A stretch of DNA of 64,000 nucleotides from Dictyobacter kobayashii (GTDB taxonomy: Bacteria; Chloroflexota; Ktedonobacteria; Ktedonobacterales; Ktedonobacteraceae): the NCBI RefSeq assembly GCF_003967555.1, contig NZ_BIFS01000002.1, positions 2,728,001 to 2,792,000 on the forward strand, written 5' to 3'. The number at the start of each line of letters is the position of its first letter. Position 1 is the stretch's first letter. The translations under genes and the position numbers were made by a program. Of the stretch, positions 15,804 through 26,323 are shown in pieces. The notes below the pieces were generated by a model. It did not search any database and was not told the DNA's origin. It saw nothing but the letters and a program-made list of their open reading frames with translations.

Positions 15804-17372
15804 ATGTCGCAACCACATGTACGTCTACGCATGCTCTTCGTTCTCCTCTTTGTTTTTCTCTTCAGTCTGGGGACCATTCTATTTGCACCAAAATCGTCGT
15901 CCCCCCATGTCGCTCATGCCGCGGCCACATACAAGGTACTTTTTGATAATGCGCATGCTGAAACAGCGGGCAACGCTGACTGGATTATCAGTACCAGCCA
16001 GCCAGATCCACTGGCCCAGAACGCAAATCCCCAGGTAGAAACAGATTGGACCGGGGGAATAAGTGCCTGGGGTGTTGCATTGCAGAAGACTGGTCGTTAT
16101 TCGCTCAAGACAAACACCAGCGCAATCACCTATGGAAATAGCAGCAACCCTCAAGATCTGAGTAACTTCAATGCTTTCGTACTTCCCGAGCCCAACACCT
16201 TATTCACAAGCAGCGAGAAAACTGCCATCCTCAACTTTGTGAAAAATGGTGGTGGTCTATTTATGATTGCTGACCATAATGGCAGTGATCGTAACAATGA
16301 TGGCGCCGACTCACTCCATATCTTCAATGACCTGATGAACAACAACGGCATCAAGAATGACATCTTTGGCATACAGTTTGATGTGTTGAACATCGCTTCT
16401 GAAAACCCCAGCAATGATACGCCCAATCCAGATCCCCTCTTAAACGGACCATTTGGGACCGCGCAGGGCAGTATTATTCGCAATGGCACGACCGAAACTT
16501 TGAATACCGCGGACAATGCTGCTGCCCATGGTATTATCTATCGTGCCGGTTTCTCAAATACAGGCACAACTGGAGTCTTTTTTGCTGGCAGTGCATATGG
16601 AAGCGGTCGCGTGCTGGCGATGGGCGATAGCTCAGCGATTGATGACGGTACCTGTTCTCCTGGCAACACCTGTTACAACGGCTGGAATGATCCTGCAGCC
16701 CAGGATAATATTCTCTTTCCCAATGGAACGGAATGGTTAGCTTCAAGTGGTTCTGGACCCGTACCAACGCCAACGCCAACGAAAGTTCCAACAAGCACAC
16801 CAACGCCGCAACCAACCAGTACGCCGACCCCGCATCCCACTGTTACACCAACTCCTCAGCCCACCATTACACCAACTCCTCAGCCCACCATTACACCAAC
16901 ACCAACACCGAGCGGCAATCTATTGCAGAATGGTGGTTTTGAGAACGGTAGCTCTCCCTGGGTTGAGAGCTCCAGTGGTGGATATGAGATAGTCGATTCA
17001 TCCAATCCCCACACTGGTTCTTCCGAGGCATATCTATGTGGATACAATAATTGTCAGGATAGCATCTATCAGACAGTTACTTTGCCAGCCAGCAGCACAT
17101 CAGACGTTTTGAGCTACTACTGGTATGTAAACACAACTGAGACCACACATTCGTATGATTTTCTCTCTATTCAAGTGCGTAACACGAGCGGAACTGTCCT
17201 GGGCACCCTACAAAAGCTGAGCGATGGCAGCACTACTGATAGCTGGCAAAGCTCATCTTATGATATCAGCGCCTACAAAGGGCAGAAAGTACAGATTGCC
17301 TTCGTAGCGACCAATGGTAGTAAGAATCCGACCGATTTCTATGTGGATGATGTAGCGTTAGCCAGTAACTAG
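15804..17372 (+). CDS. Secreted protein: GATase-like domain, Thr/Pro linker, jelly-roll carbohydrate-binding-like domain
   Basis: 522 residues from the ATG at 15804, which has AAGGAAGGA upstream and begins a clear signal peptide (LRMLFVLLFVFLFSLGTILF). Residues ~35-340 form an alpha/beta domain opening YKVLFDNAHAETAGNADW, with LPEPNTLFTSSEKTAILNFVKNGGGLFMIADH (~120-150), the nucleotide-free GATase1/DUF4350-like pattern. A TPTP-rich linker (~345-395) is followed by ~150 residues starting NLLQNGGFENGSSPWVE, a galactose-binding/CBM-like beta sandwich. Role: probably cell-surface polysaccharide handling; no catalytic residues can be named. Its linker resembles those of the neighbouring glycosidase. 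Confidence 0.75.
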   Translation: MSQPHVRLRMLFVLLFVFLFSLGTILFAPKSSSPHVAHAAATYKVLFDNAHAETAGNADWIISTSQPDPLAQNANPQVETDWTGGISAWGVALQKTGRYSLKTNTSAITYGNSSNPQDLSNFNAFVLPEPNTLFTSSEKTAILNFVKNGGGLFMIADHNGSDRNNDGADSLHIFNDLMNNNGIKNDIFGIQFDVLNIASENPSNDTPNPDPLLNGPFGTAQGSIIRNGTTETLNTADNAAAHGIIYRAGFSNTGTTGVFFAGSAYGSGRVLAMGDSSAIDDGTCSPGNTCYNGWNDPAAQDNILFPNGTEWLASSGSGPVPTPTPTKVPTSTPTPQPTSTPTPHPTVTPTPQPTITPTPQPTITPTPTPSGNLLQNGGFENGSSPWVESSSGGYEIVDSSNPHTGSSEAYLCGYNNCQDSIYQTVTLPASSTSDVLSYYWYVNTTETTHSYDFLSIQVRNTSGTVLGTLQKLSDGSTTDSWQSSSYDISAYKGQKVQIAFVATNGSKNPTDFYVDDVALASN

Positions 17373-17392
17373 CCTTAGGGTTAAGAAAGCAT

Positions 17393-17437
17393 TTAATAGC
17401 GCAACAGGTACGAACTTCGCACCTGTTGCGCTATTAA
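17393..17437. terminator. Bidirectional hairpin with CGCGCCCGAA-type flank
   Basis: Arms TTAATAGCGCAACAGGT / ACCTGTTGCGCTATTAA are perfect, between convergent genes. The following AAAAAGTTCGGGCGCGCG (complement CGCGCGCCCGAACTTTTT) is the flank shared with the palindromes at 4227, 14872 and 52104. Confidence 0.8.
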
Positions 17438-17495
17438 TATTAAAAAGTTCGGGCGCGCGTGCGCCTGGACTCAAAGTTTCCAGCCCTGGCAACAA

Positions 17496-19462
17496 TTAGC
17501 CAGCGCTACAGGTTGTCCCATTGAGAGCAAAGGATGTTGGGCTTGGATTGCTGCCACTCCATGAGGCATTGAAGCCGGGATTAACCGAGGTCCCTGCCGC
17601 AATTGAAGCATTGTAGTCGGCATTCTTAATGCTTACCGCGTTCCCTTGCTGAGAATAAACGCCATTCCAGCTTTGTGTAACCTGTTGATTTCCAGGGAAA
17701 GAAAAGGTCAGGGTCCAGCCATTGATCGTGCTGCTACCTGTATTGGTGACAGTCACATTACCTGTAAAGCCGCCCGGCCACTGGTTTACGGAATAGCTAA
17801 CTTTGCAGGCACTTGTGTTAACTGGTGTGGACGTTGGTGTAGCGGTTGGCGTGGACGTGGGTGTGGGTGTGGGAGTACCAACTCCACCGGGCTGCAAGAC
17901 AACGGTGGTTAACGAATATGGAGCAATCGTGACACTCGAAGATGAGCCTGATGTAGAAGTAATAGAGTTACTCTGCTCACCATATGTATAAATGGTAGCA
18001 TTTGAAGCTGCATTATAACCGTTGAGTGCCAGTGACACAGTATAGCTATTGCTTGGATCCTTATTGATCAGCAATACGGCAAGATTGCCATTGGCCTGTT
18101 TTACTGCGTGGGCAGCCACCAGACTCTGATTCGAGGCGGCGGAGACTATTGTATCCCCTGGTGTACCCAGATTACTGAGCATCTGTAAGCCATAATATGA
18201 AGGAAACGGGGTATTGGCAGCGGGCTCACAGATATTCGAAGTTGTATTGGTACAAGTTCCGTTCGATAAGAGGCCATAGTCTCCATACTGAGCATTGCCA
18301 TAGAGCGAAGCACTATTATTGTTGCCGCCGCTGGCCCCATTATGCAGATCCCACCAATCCACATTGGTGACGCCATTTTCCAGCCAGGTCATATAATTGT
18401 CAGCGAGGAATAACGCATTGACCAGACTCACAGTTTGCTTGCCTGTATTATAAGAGACCGAGTTCGTTTCCGTAACCATAATCTGTATCTGGCTGGCACG
18501 TGAACCACAATACTGGGAGATCTTAGAGCGCAGGGTTGATGTCATGCTCGCGATCTGGCTGGGGTGGATAACAAGTTGGCATCAGTTTCCGTACCAGGAC
18601 CCTGTGGATACCAGTGCGCGATTACAAAATCAATTGAAGAGCAGGCCGTTGACAGGACAGTATCATTCCACGGTTGTGGGGATGAAGTGCTGGTCTGACC
18701 ATCGGGCCAGTTACCAGGAGCCGTAAGTACCGCGCCTATCTTGATACTCGGATCGACGGCCTTCATAGCCTGGCTATAGGCCACAACATTGGTCGCATAG
18801 GTTGAGGGACCCATCGCATGAGTATCATACTCCCATGACGAGCCATATGTACCGTTGCCGTAGATCTCATTGCCGATTTCCCAGTATTTAATGCCATACT
18901 GATGGCCGCTGCTAGAGGCGCCACTATAGGTTGGCACCGGACCATTGTAGCCAGAGCCGCCCTTATTGGCATATTGCACCCATCCAGCCGCCTCTTGTGC
19001 TGTGCCCGAACCATAGTTGACCGTAATCATGGGTTGCGCTCCCGTTGCCTGAGCAACCCCCATAAAGGCATCAAAGTTATTACTGGGATTCACATAGCCC
19101 TGTCCCGAGACATTGCTATTTGATTGCCAGTGATAGACATCTGAGGTCGAGCCACCGGGATAGCGCAAGACCTTAACATTGGCATTCTTAAGGGCTGTAG
19201 AAGAGGCGCTATCAAGCAGATTGCCATCCCAGACGGCGGTATTGACCCCGACACTCGACGTAGTCAAATTGCCTTGGGACTGACCCGCGTTGACCGTAAC
19301 TTGCGTAGTACTGGCAGCCGCAGCCGCATGAGTGACGGAATGAGATCCACTTTGCGGTAAAGCTACCGCGATAAGCGAGACCAGCAGGCATAGCATTGCG
19401 CTGCAGGTGATACCACCAACGCGATAGTATGCTGAATAGTGACCTGTGAACTTCCTTGCCAT
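17496..19462 (-). CDS. Secreted GH51-like alpha-L-arabinofuranosidase with Thr/Pro linker and CBM2 (frame broken)
   Basis: The signal peptide (GGITCSAMLCLLVSLIAVAL, ~16-35) and Ala-rich cleavage area are followed by a clan GH-A barrel. LRYPGGSTSDVYHW lies at ~95, YWEIGNEIYG at ~183 with the acid/base Glu after Asn, and VTETNSV carries the expected nucleophile Glu. A beta domain, a TPTPTPTSTP linker and a C-terminal CBM2-type module (ACKVSYSVNQW ... NGWTLTFSFPG) complete it. The close pattern is the Streptomyces arabinofuranosidase/cellulose-binding group. The two frames join at the C4 run complementary to 18561-18564, where one C is missing. It should release arabinose from plant hemicellulose outside the cell. 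Start ATG with AGGAAGGAG upstream. Confidence 0.85.
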
Positions 19463-19926
19463 TGCATATCTCCTTCCTGGAGAGAAAAAATATACAACTC
19501 TGTAGTTATGAGGGGCAAAAATTATGAGATATCTCGTTTTTTCAGTCTAGCATAGAAAGAGCGAGATCTTTAGTGGATTTTTTTTCAGTTTTTATTCAGT
19601 TCATTCCTCATCAGTCACCGTGGCTCTTGCCGAACACGCGATCCTTTTATCATTTATCTGCACTCCAGTGAGGTACCCATCACACTCGATAAACAGCATC
19701 AATCGGTTAAATAATTTTTGGCATGCTATATAGTATGTAACTTTTCATTTATATTTTGGATTAATAAAGGATGCTATGTTTATTATACCAATAAAAGCCT
19801 CTTTTCTCAGTATAATAAATAAAAAACGTCCGAGTCAGTAGTTTGACCTCTTGCTTGAAAATATGTTTATAGTGTATAGTTTAAGGGATATGTTGTGCTA
19901 ATGTAGTTTCTCGAAAGGAGAACGCC
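19463..19926. other. Divergent intergenic region upstream of the glycosidase and the ComX-like gene
   Basis: 464 bp, AT-rich. It holds the palindrome GAGATATCTC (19526-19535), 65-74 bp before the glycosidase ATG, a possible operator. TTGACC (19842-19847) with TTTATA or TATAGT 18-27 bp on is a possible promoter for the peptide gene. No gene seen. Confidence 0.5.
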
Positions 19927-20109
19927 TTGGAAAATCAATCTACAAATGTAACTCTACCAACCAATTGGGATTTAGCCAGCGTTGCCATCTCCACCTTTCT
20001 GAAGATTGTTGATGCCTCTGAGTCTGCTAAAGATAGCATTAGCTCATCAACACTGGCACTAAAAGCGGACGCTGATAAGGGCACCAAAGAACCTTCATGG
20101 TGGTTTTAG
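19927..20109 (+). CDS. ComX-like pheromone precursor (small peptide ending Trp-Trp-Phe)
   Basis: 60 residues from a TTG start with AAAGGAG seven bases upstream, so the small gene is well supported. The peptide has a helix-prone middle (DLASVAISTFLKIVDASESA), no cysteine, and ends KGTKEPSWWF. It lies 70 bp before a ComQ-like polyprenyl transferase gene, which is followed by a ten-helix ComP-like sensor gene. In the known Bacillus ComQXP system, ComX is a 53-73 residue precursor whose C-terminal 5-10 residues carry a Trp that ComQ prenylates before release. Size, C-terminal Trp pair and gene context agree. Sequence identity with ComX is not evident (the peptides are known to be hypervariable), so the assignment rests on context. 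Confidence 0.65.
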   Translation: MENQSTNVTLPTNWDLASVAISTFLKIVDASESAKDSISSSTLALKADADKGTKEPSWWF

Positions 20110-20179
20110 TTTAATTTTAAGTTGAATTCATCAGTTTGAATAGAAATATATTAATGTATAGCGTGGCCTGGAGTGTGTT

Positions 20180-21135
20180 ATGAGTAGCAGGTATCTTTTA
20201 CAAAAAGAATTGCAGGCATATATTCAGGAAACTATTCCTGCAGAATCTATGCGCAATCAGCTTTACCAGGCACTCAGTGTGCCTGGTAAAGTTTTAGCAA
20301 AAGATTTTGATCCTCATGGAGGGTGGGCAGTTTTTTGTCAGACCCTGGCTTTTGAAATCGCGTCTAATGGGCTAACAGAGCTACAGCAACAGGTGGTGCG
20401 TCGAACAGCCCTGGCCGTAGAATGTTTAATTTGCGCGCTTGACATTGTTGATGACCTGCAAGATGATGATACTTCTCCATTATTTGAGCAACTAGGTATT
20501 GCCACCAATCGGAGCCAGGCGCTGGCCAATGCCCAGAATATTACACTTGTACTGCAGATGGTGATAACCCCCGGACTCCTGCTCTCTTTACATAAAGTTG
20601 GCGTGGATAGTGAACTCCTCTTCAAGCTGATGGATACCATGAACAAAGCAGTATTGACCGCCGTGCAAGGTCAAGAGTTGGACCTGGCCTGGGAAGATTT
20701 TTCACTGCAGCAGATAACGCAAAAGCATATCGCGACCATGATGGCTTATAAATCAGGAAGCCTGATGGCCATGGCGTGCGCGATGTCAGTGATCGCAGCA
20801 GGCATCACTGACTCAGAAACTGTGCATAGGTATATGCTCTTTGGGACATTTCTGGTATGCGTGCGCAATTGCGCAATGATATGCGTGACCTGCATAATCC
20901 ACAGAAATCAGATGTGCGGCGCGAAAAGAAAACACTGCCAATCTTCTATTCTAAAAGTGTCCATGAAGATATGGGGGAAAAAGGTTTACAGAGTCGGCTC
21001 CTGTATATTGATACCGCCCTATCAGCACTCTTGTCCTCTCTCCTCCAGGATCTCGAACTATCCCAACAGGTCAAATTTATAGAGCTACGAAAGATGCTCG
21101 GGCTCTCATTACCATCAAATGATGAAGCAAATTGA
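20180..21135 (+). CDS. ComQ-like isoprenyl transferase (polyprenyl synthetase fold), frame broken
   Basis: ~318 residues when joined. First aspartate-rich motif: LDIVDDLQDDD (~89-98). Second: QLRNDMRDL, followed by the ComQ/polyprenyl signature SDVRREKKTLPIFY, in the second frame (from 20857). The frames meet at 20854-20855, where one G is missing (FL-GMRAQLRND). The short chain, the NDxxD second motif and the KKTLP end fit ComQ, which transfers farnesyl or geranyl to a Trp of ComX, better than bulk prenyl-diphosphate synthases. No other isoprenoid genes are nearby; the partners are a Trp-ended small peptide gene upstream and a membrane sensor 26 bp downstream, so one transcript is likely. 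Alternative: an ordinary short-chain prenyl synthase. Confidence 0.8.
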
Positions 21136-21161
21136 GATAGCTGGTTGAAAGGAAGCGCTAC

Positions 21162-23770
21162 GTGCGTATCAAAAGTCAGCATCAGAGGTGGTTTTTTTTA
21201 TGCCTGGTAGGCTGTGTGATCCTGGGTATCTTAGCTGTTAAAAGCATCCTGTATTTTCAATCAAAAGAGTTAACCCTGTGGGATATTCTCTCATTTGGTG
21301 TATCTGCTTTTACGGCAAGTTTTTTTTATTTTCTTGGTGCTATTGTCTGGCGTTATACCATCCATCAGAGCAATACTATTTTCTTCTTTGGTTTTTGTGG
21401 GGCGATGGCCTGTGTCTTTGCGACCGAGACTTCAGCAACAATAAATATTGAAGGATTTTCCTTGATTGCATCCTTTGGTAGCGTGGTTGCGTTATTTTTC
21501 CTGGCCTGTTTCTTTCGAGCATTCCCCAGCACTTCACTGCCCGGATCATTATTATATACAGCGGCAATTCTGGTCAGTACAGGTATTGCAATCTTAGCGC
21601 AGGGGATATATATATTTACAAATGACCTGATAAGCCGCACAATTTTTTTGGTCTTACTCGTCGCATTGATCTTGCTTATTATCGCGCGTTTGAGTTATGT
21701 CTGGCGCTATTATCATGTGAAACAAGAGACCCAGCAGATCAGGAAGATCACCTGGGTATTTTCTGGATTTATCGTCGCCACCATATTCTGGGCAGTAACC
21801 ACGCTCGTTCCACAAAGTATGAACTTGCCTTCATTACCAGGTGAGATATCTACATTGCCGATGGCATTTTTTCCTCTCGCGCTAGCCATTGCTATTTTAC
21901 GTTATCAACTACTTGTTTTAACTTCATACATTCGCAATAGTATCCTTTACCTGGTCAGAATCTTAGGGTTCGCACTTATCTGTTACTTCGGCTTCATATT
22001 AGAAAACGTGATCCATGGCACGCATGCTCAGAAGACCCTGATTGCCATTATTTTTTGCTTTGGCGGGGCGATGGCTGTCTGGTGGGGAACCAGGCCACTG
22101 ATAGATGTGCTCTTTTTTCAGGATCTGCGTAAATATCGCATGGGTAGACAGCCAGAGGCAACCACAGGCGAAACCAAGGATATCGTAGAAGATTTGATAC
22201 AAGCATGTATGCAGCGACTGAGCATATTACACTCACAGATACGTTGTTATGTGCTTGATCCAACGCAGGCCAGCTATCGTATTGTTTCAGATGAACCTCC
22301 GGAACAGAATAGTTTTCAGCAAAAGATCGAACACCACTTTCATCAATTTGCGAATGCGCGCGAAATTCCCATCTCTCATCCCTGGATGCCCCAGTTAGCA
22401 ACACAGAGACGCCCGGCGTTTCTACATGAGCTACTGGGTAACGAGACGGGATCAGGTATCTTGCAGCGCTACCTGGTTCAACCAGAAAAAGAACAGGACA
22501 AAGAACTGCTATTAGTACCGATGCTGTTTGAAAAGCATTTAATTGGCCTGTTGATTCTCGATGAGCGCGAGGAAGGCCTCTCCTATGCTGGTGAAGACTT
22601 CTTCGCGCTACAGATGTTATTGGAGCGATTTGTACCAGCCATTGAGCATTCGCGCGTGGTCGCGCGTGCCAATAGCTATTCGCTACTGCTATCAGACCTT
22701 AGTAGTGCCAGTATTTTGTCGGGAAAAGATGGCTCGGTTGACCAGTTAGCGCAAAATTATGTACTCTCTATTGCCAGATCGATAAGTGGGCACGCAGCCA
22801 TATACCGAAGAGAAGGATCCCAGCTACTGTTAATGGCCGAGGCAGGGTCAGCGCCAAAAATCTTGACGCTAAATAAGATGACAATAATGCATGAGGACGA
22901 TGGGAAGCCATATTTTTTTGAACTGCAAGAAAAGGAGAGCGCGCCACTTCCCTCGCTGATAGCAAGGGATACCATCAACACTTCCTTTGCCTGGCTCCCC
23001 CTCAGACCTGGCGCATCCGAAGGCCTGTTACTCTTATCATATGGAGGACCGCATATCTTTAGCGAGGACGAACGCCATATCTTATTGCTCTTCGCTGATC
23101 AATGTGGACAACGCTTCGAGCAATTTCATGTGCAAGATGATTTGCAGCAAGCCATCGAATATTTAAAAAACCTCGATAAGCCGCGTGATGCATTTATGCA
23201 TCGAGCTGTTGATGAACTACAGCCAGAGGTAACAAAGATGGAACAGGCCCTCCAACTCCTCAAGACAGCTCAGAGTCACATGAACTCCAATGCACGCTCG
23301 ACCTTGATTCGCCAGGTACAGGAATCAAGTGATGGATTAACTGAGATGCTGGACACCCTCCTGACGGTGCAGCCAGTGGACCTGATGGGAAATTGCCCGA
23401 ACGGATAGATATTGTAGCATTGGTAAAATACCTGCTAGAGACGCATACAGATTGGCCAACCATCAATATGGGCCCTGTTAAAGAGGTCCTGATTGTATAT
23501 GCGAATCGTAAGAATCTGCAAAATATGCTCGAACTACTAATAGGCCATTTACAGCCAGCAGATCCATTGCAATTGGAATTGCTTGGTATGCCTGACCGGG
23601 TAGAGATACGACTGATGGGGGTTTTACGCAATGGCATGACCTTATTTCCGCGTGCCCTGGATCGAGATGTATTACTATTTAAAGCCCAGGAATTGCAAGG
23701 ATCGATCGATCTTCCCACAGCCACCTCATCCGGTACCATACGGGTAATCTGGAGTGTCCCTGTAGCGTGA
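21162..23770 (+). CDS. ComP-like membrane sensor with GAF-like region and degenerate histidine-kinase domain (frame broken)
   Basis: About 869 residues when joined. Residues ~10-315 hold ten predicted transmembrane helices, as in ComP. Two soluble GAF-like segments follow (~345-510, ~515-660), then a kinase-like end. The dimerisation helix reads FMHRAVDELQPEVTKMEQAL where a kinase would have SHELRTP: the phosphoacceptor His position is Asp. The remaining ATPase part is in the next frame (from 23393): VYANRKNLQNMLELLIGHL resembles an N-box without its Asn, and SGTIRVIWSVP a poor G2. The break is one missing A near 23390-23392. GTG start with GAAAGGAAG upstream. It probably senses the neighbouring peptide but may not autophosphorylate; no response regulator follows. 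Confidence 0.7.
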
Positions 23771-23842
23771 TTAGGAGGGCAGGTAGCATAACGATCAGAT
23801 TGCTTTCCCCTGGCGTTCCTATAATTAACTCATGGTTCAGGT

Positions 23843-23889
23843 CACTGGCCGAACAATGAGCTCATTATAAGATCTTTGTTCGGCCAGTG
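23843..23889. terminator. Bidirectional terminator after the ComQXP-like locus
   Basis: A 14 bp perfect stem (CACTGGCCGAACAA / TTGTTCGGCCAGTG) between the sensor gene (+) and the PhyH gene (-). T-runs are weak. Confidence 0.65.
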
Positions 23890-23901
23890 AAGTTCTATGT
23901 G

Positions 23902-24695
23902 CTAGATATTGTCCGTGGGAAAGGGAGGAGCGTCATAGTTGAAGCCATAGGGAGCATCAGGGCGCTCAAACTCTCCCATCAGGGCACGCCGTAGCGGGGT
24001 GGTACGCAGCAAGAAGTCCTGGTTATTCTGTAATCGATCTGACGGTTTGATCCAGGGAGGGCTATAGATATAGTGCATGGTATAGCGATCGTAGTTACCA
24101 TCATGGACGTAAGTGCGGTGCCAGACAGCGTTGTGGAAGACCAGGACCGAGCCAGCGGGCGCACAGATGATGTGGCTGATGGCTGGTTCGCTTTCTCCCC
24201 TACGTACAGATGCTGGTAGGGGTATCGAGCTACGGTGGCTACCAGGAATCAATTCCATATTCCCCGTTCCAGGCAATGTCTGATCGGTTAAGAGAAATGA
24301 GGCGCGCAATTGGATCAGGGGATAGGATAACCCAGGCGCTTGAAGTCATAAGCACTTGAGCCATCTTGATGCCAGCCTCCCATTTTTCCATGCGCTGGTT
24401 GTTTGGTGTTCCAGCCAGATTGAACGATAAAACGATCACCAAAAATGCCCCTTATTTTAGGTAACACCGCCGGATGATCCATGAGATCCTCCAACACTGC
24501 TTCCTGTTCATAGCTTCTACCGACCTGGCCAAAGTCCTGCGTTCCCGCTGCCTCGTGGACGCGCTGTGAAGCCTCCAGGCAGGCAGTGATCTCTTTAGGT
24601 GAGAGAACATTTAAAATAACGAAATATCCCCAGGACTCAAAAATGAATTGATCTAGCTCGCTAAAACGTCCTGGTTCCACTACCGGGCTCAACAT
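23902..24695 (-). CDS. Phytanoyl-CoA dioxygenase (PhyH) family protein, frame broken
   Basis: ~264 residues when joined. The start at 24695 (MLSPVVEPGRFSELDQF) has GAGGAGG eight bases upstream. SGWNTKQPAHGKMGGWHQDGSS carries the His-x-Asp iron ligands (~120-122). The other frame supplies the rest of the cupin core: LIPGSHRSS, AGSVLVFHNAVWHRT (distal His and the Arg-containing 2-oxoglutarate site), then HYIYSPPWIKP. The frames meet at the C4 run complementary to 24318-24321, one C short (GYPIP-LIQLRAS). The family hydroxylates diverse small molecules with Fe(II) and 2-oxoglutarate in the cytoplasm. No cluster partner is adjacent except the divergent-facing regulator; substrate unknown. Confidence 0.85.
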
Positions 24696-24978
24696 GAATA
24701 TGTCCTCCTCGTATCTGATCTTATAGTCAATACCAGGGGTTGCCAATGAATACACCCAGCCCTACATGTTAATACATACGTTGCGAATTTCTGGATCACT
24801 TGTATTGTTTAATTCATAGTATGTAACATTATTAATTATTCTGTAAAGGAGGTAATTAATAATGTTACTTCCTGATAAATTTAATTTATATGTATTACAT
24901 ATCGAGAAGTGGAAGGGCTATTGTGATTATAAGATGGGTGTGAGATGTGAGAGAACGTGGTTACTTTCTTTTATATTT

Positions 24979-25802
24979 TCAGTAGCGTTTCGTCTTTCTA
25001 TTGATGCGCAAAGGCAAGGCCATCACGAGTGGAGGATCGGTCAGGAGTGGTGGTCGCAGGACGAGGTTAGGATCGCCGGCGACATAGCCATTGTGGATGA
25101 TAATTGGGCCCGCGCTTTTGGCCAGTAAAATATTTTCTCCCGGCTCCAGGTACAATTGGAGATCTGTCGCCATAGGGAAGGCCGCTGCCATAAGATAGTA
25201 GACGCCATCAGAAATATTGGTGAGGTGATAAAAACCTGGCGCGTGGAGCTGGGTACAACTTACAGGTGGCCCCTGAGGAATGGGTCTGCTGAAAAGTCCG
25301 ACATAGATAGTGCCCTGAAAGGTTGGGGGAGCGCTAATCCAACCGGGAAAGCCATTCTTCATGTGAACAGGAGCGGGTAGCGCGGGGTCTTGCTCAGTAT
25401 TCTCTATGCGCGGCAACTCGAATTCATGGGCCTGGCGACGCAAGAGGCGTGGCGGTAAACCAATAAGCTGGGTGAAGCGACTGGTAAAAGAGCCAGTGCT
25501 GGTATAGCCAACCTCAAAACAAATATCGGTCACGCTGAGAGGGGTCGTCAAAAGCAAGCGCCGGGCCATGCGGAAACGCAATGCAGAAAGGAATTCGCCA
25601 GGTGGAATGCCAATCAGGCCGCGAAAGACACGATTGAAATGGTAGGGCTAAGATAGGCAACCGAGGCCAGATCTTCAAGGGTCAGGAGTTCGCTTAGATG
25701 GGTATGCATGACATGGATAGCGCGTTCAATGGCCTGCTTATGATCGTTAAGGGCAATCTGACAGTCTCTGTCTTCACTAAGAACGGGCGTTGTTATTTGC
25801 AT
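24979..25802 (-). CDS. AraC-family regulator with N-terminal HTH and C-terminal effector-like domain (frame broken)
   Basis: ~274 residues when joined. Start ATG 25802 with GGAAGG upstream (MQITTPVLSEDRDC). The two HTH units come first: LLTLEDLASVAYLSP-YHFNRVFRGLIGIPPGEFLSALRFRMARRLLLTT and VTDICFEVGYTSTGSFTSRFTQLIGLPPRLLRR. The break is one missing C at the complement of 25645-25647. The ~150 residues after the HTH (MKNGFPGWISAPPTF ... VALPLRIN) are beta-rich, not a usual AraC sensor, and may bind an effector. HTH-first order is the reverse of AraC/XylS. It is divergent from the MoaD gene and followed on the same strand by the PhyH gene, so either could be its target. Confidence 0.8.
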
Positions 25803-26009
25803 AGTATCCTTCCTTCTTTCACAGTGCTTCCTCCATAACTTATTCTGCTTTGAAGGATGAAATGCGGCAAAGCAACGAGAGTCATTTCTGCTCAAAAGAG
25901 CAAGATTGAAGAAGTTTTTCAGCTTTTCACCAGTTATAATGCGACCAGTGACTTCTTTTTATTCTTTATGACTTTCGAGCACAACACATATATAAGAGGT
26001 TAATGGCTT

Positions 26010-26288
26010 ATGCCAACCGCTACAGTAATTCTTCCGCCAATGTTGCGCGAGAAAACCGAGCAGCAGGCTCGTGTGGATATAGAAGGGGCAACTATGCGCG
26101 AGATCCTTGAAAATCTGGAGCAGCGCTTTCCTGGTCTCCGCTTTCATCTCTGCTACGAAACTGGCGAGCTACGCCCATATGTCAACATCTTTATCGAACA
26201 GGCCAACATTCGCTATTTACAGGGCCTTGACACGCCCGTCATGGCAGGAGCGCGTATCCGTGTCCTTCCCTCGGTCGCTGGCGGTTGA
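26010..26288 (+). CDS. MoaD/ThiS-family ubiquitin-like sulfur carrier
   Basis: 92 residues with the beta-grasp pattern (MPTATVILPPMLREKT, ~ GATMREILENLEQRFPGL, VNIFIEQANIRYLQGLDTPV, ARIRVLPSVAGG) and the conserved C-terminal Gly-Gly, which is adenylated and thiocarboxylated in known members. It is followed after 35 bp by a BNR/propeller gene. MoaD-like genes next to such a propeller gene are, as I recall, a recurrent pair in Actinobacteria and related groups; the shared function is unknown. No molybdopterin-synthesis gene is adjacent, so it is probably a special-purpose carrier rather than the housekeeping MoaD. Start with AAGAGG upstream. Confidence 0.85.
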   Translation: MPTATVILPPMLREKTEQQARVDIEGATMREILENLEQRFPGLRFHLCYETGELRPYVNIFIEQANIRYLQGLDTPVMAGARIRVLPSVAGG

Positions 26289-26323
26289 TGCACATCCGCA
26301 TTGCGTAAAGGAGTTTATAAATA

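Noticed and set aside
20854..20855. Programmed frameshifting in the ComQ-like gene
   Set aside because: No slippery heptamer or following pseudoknot is seen, and the same kind of break occurs in some twenty unrelated genes.
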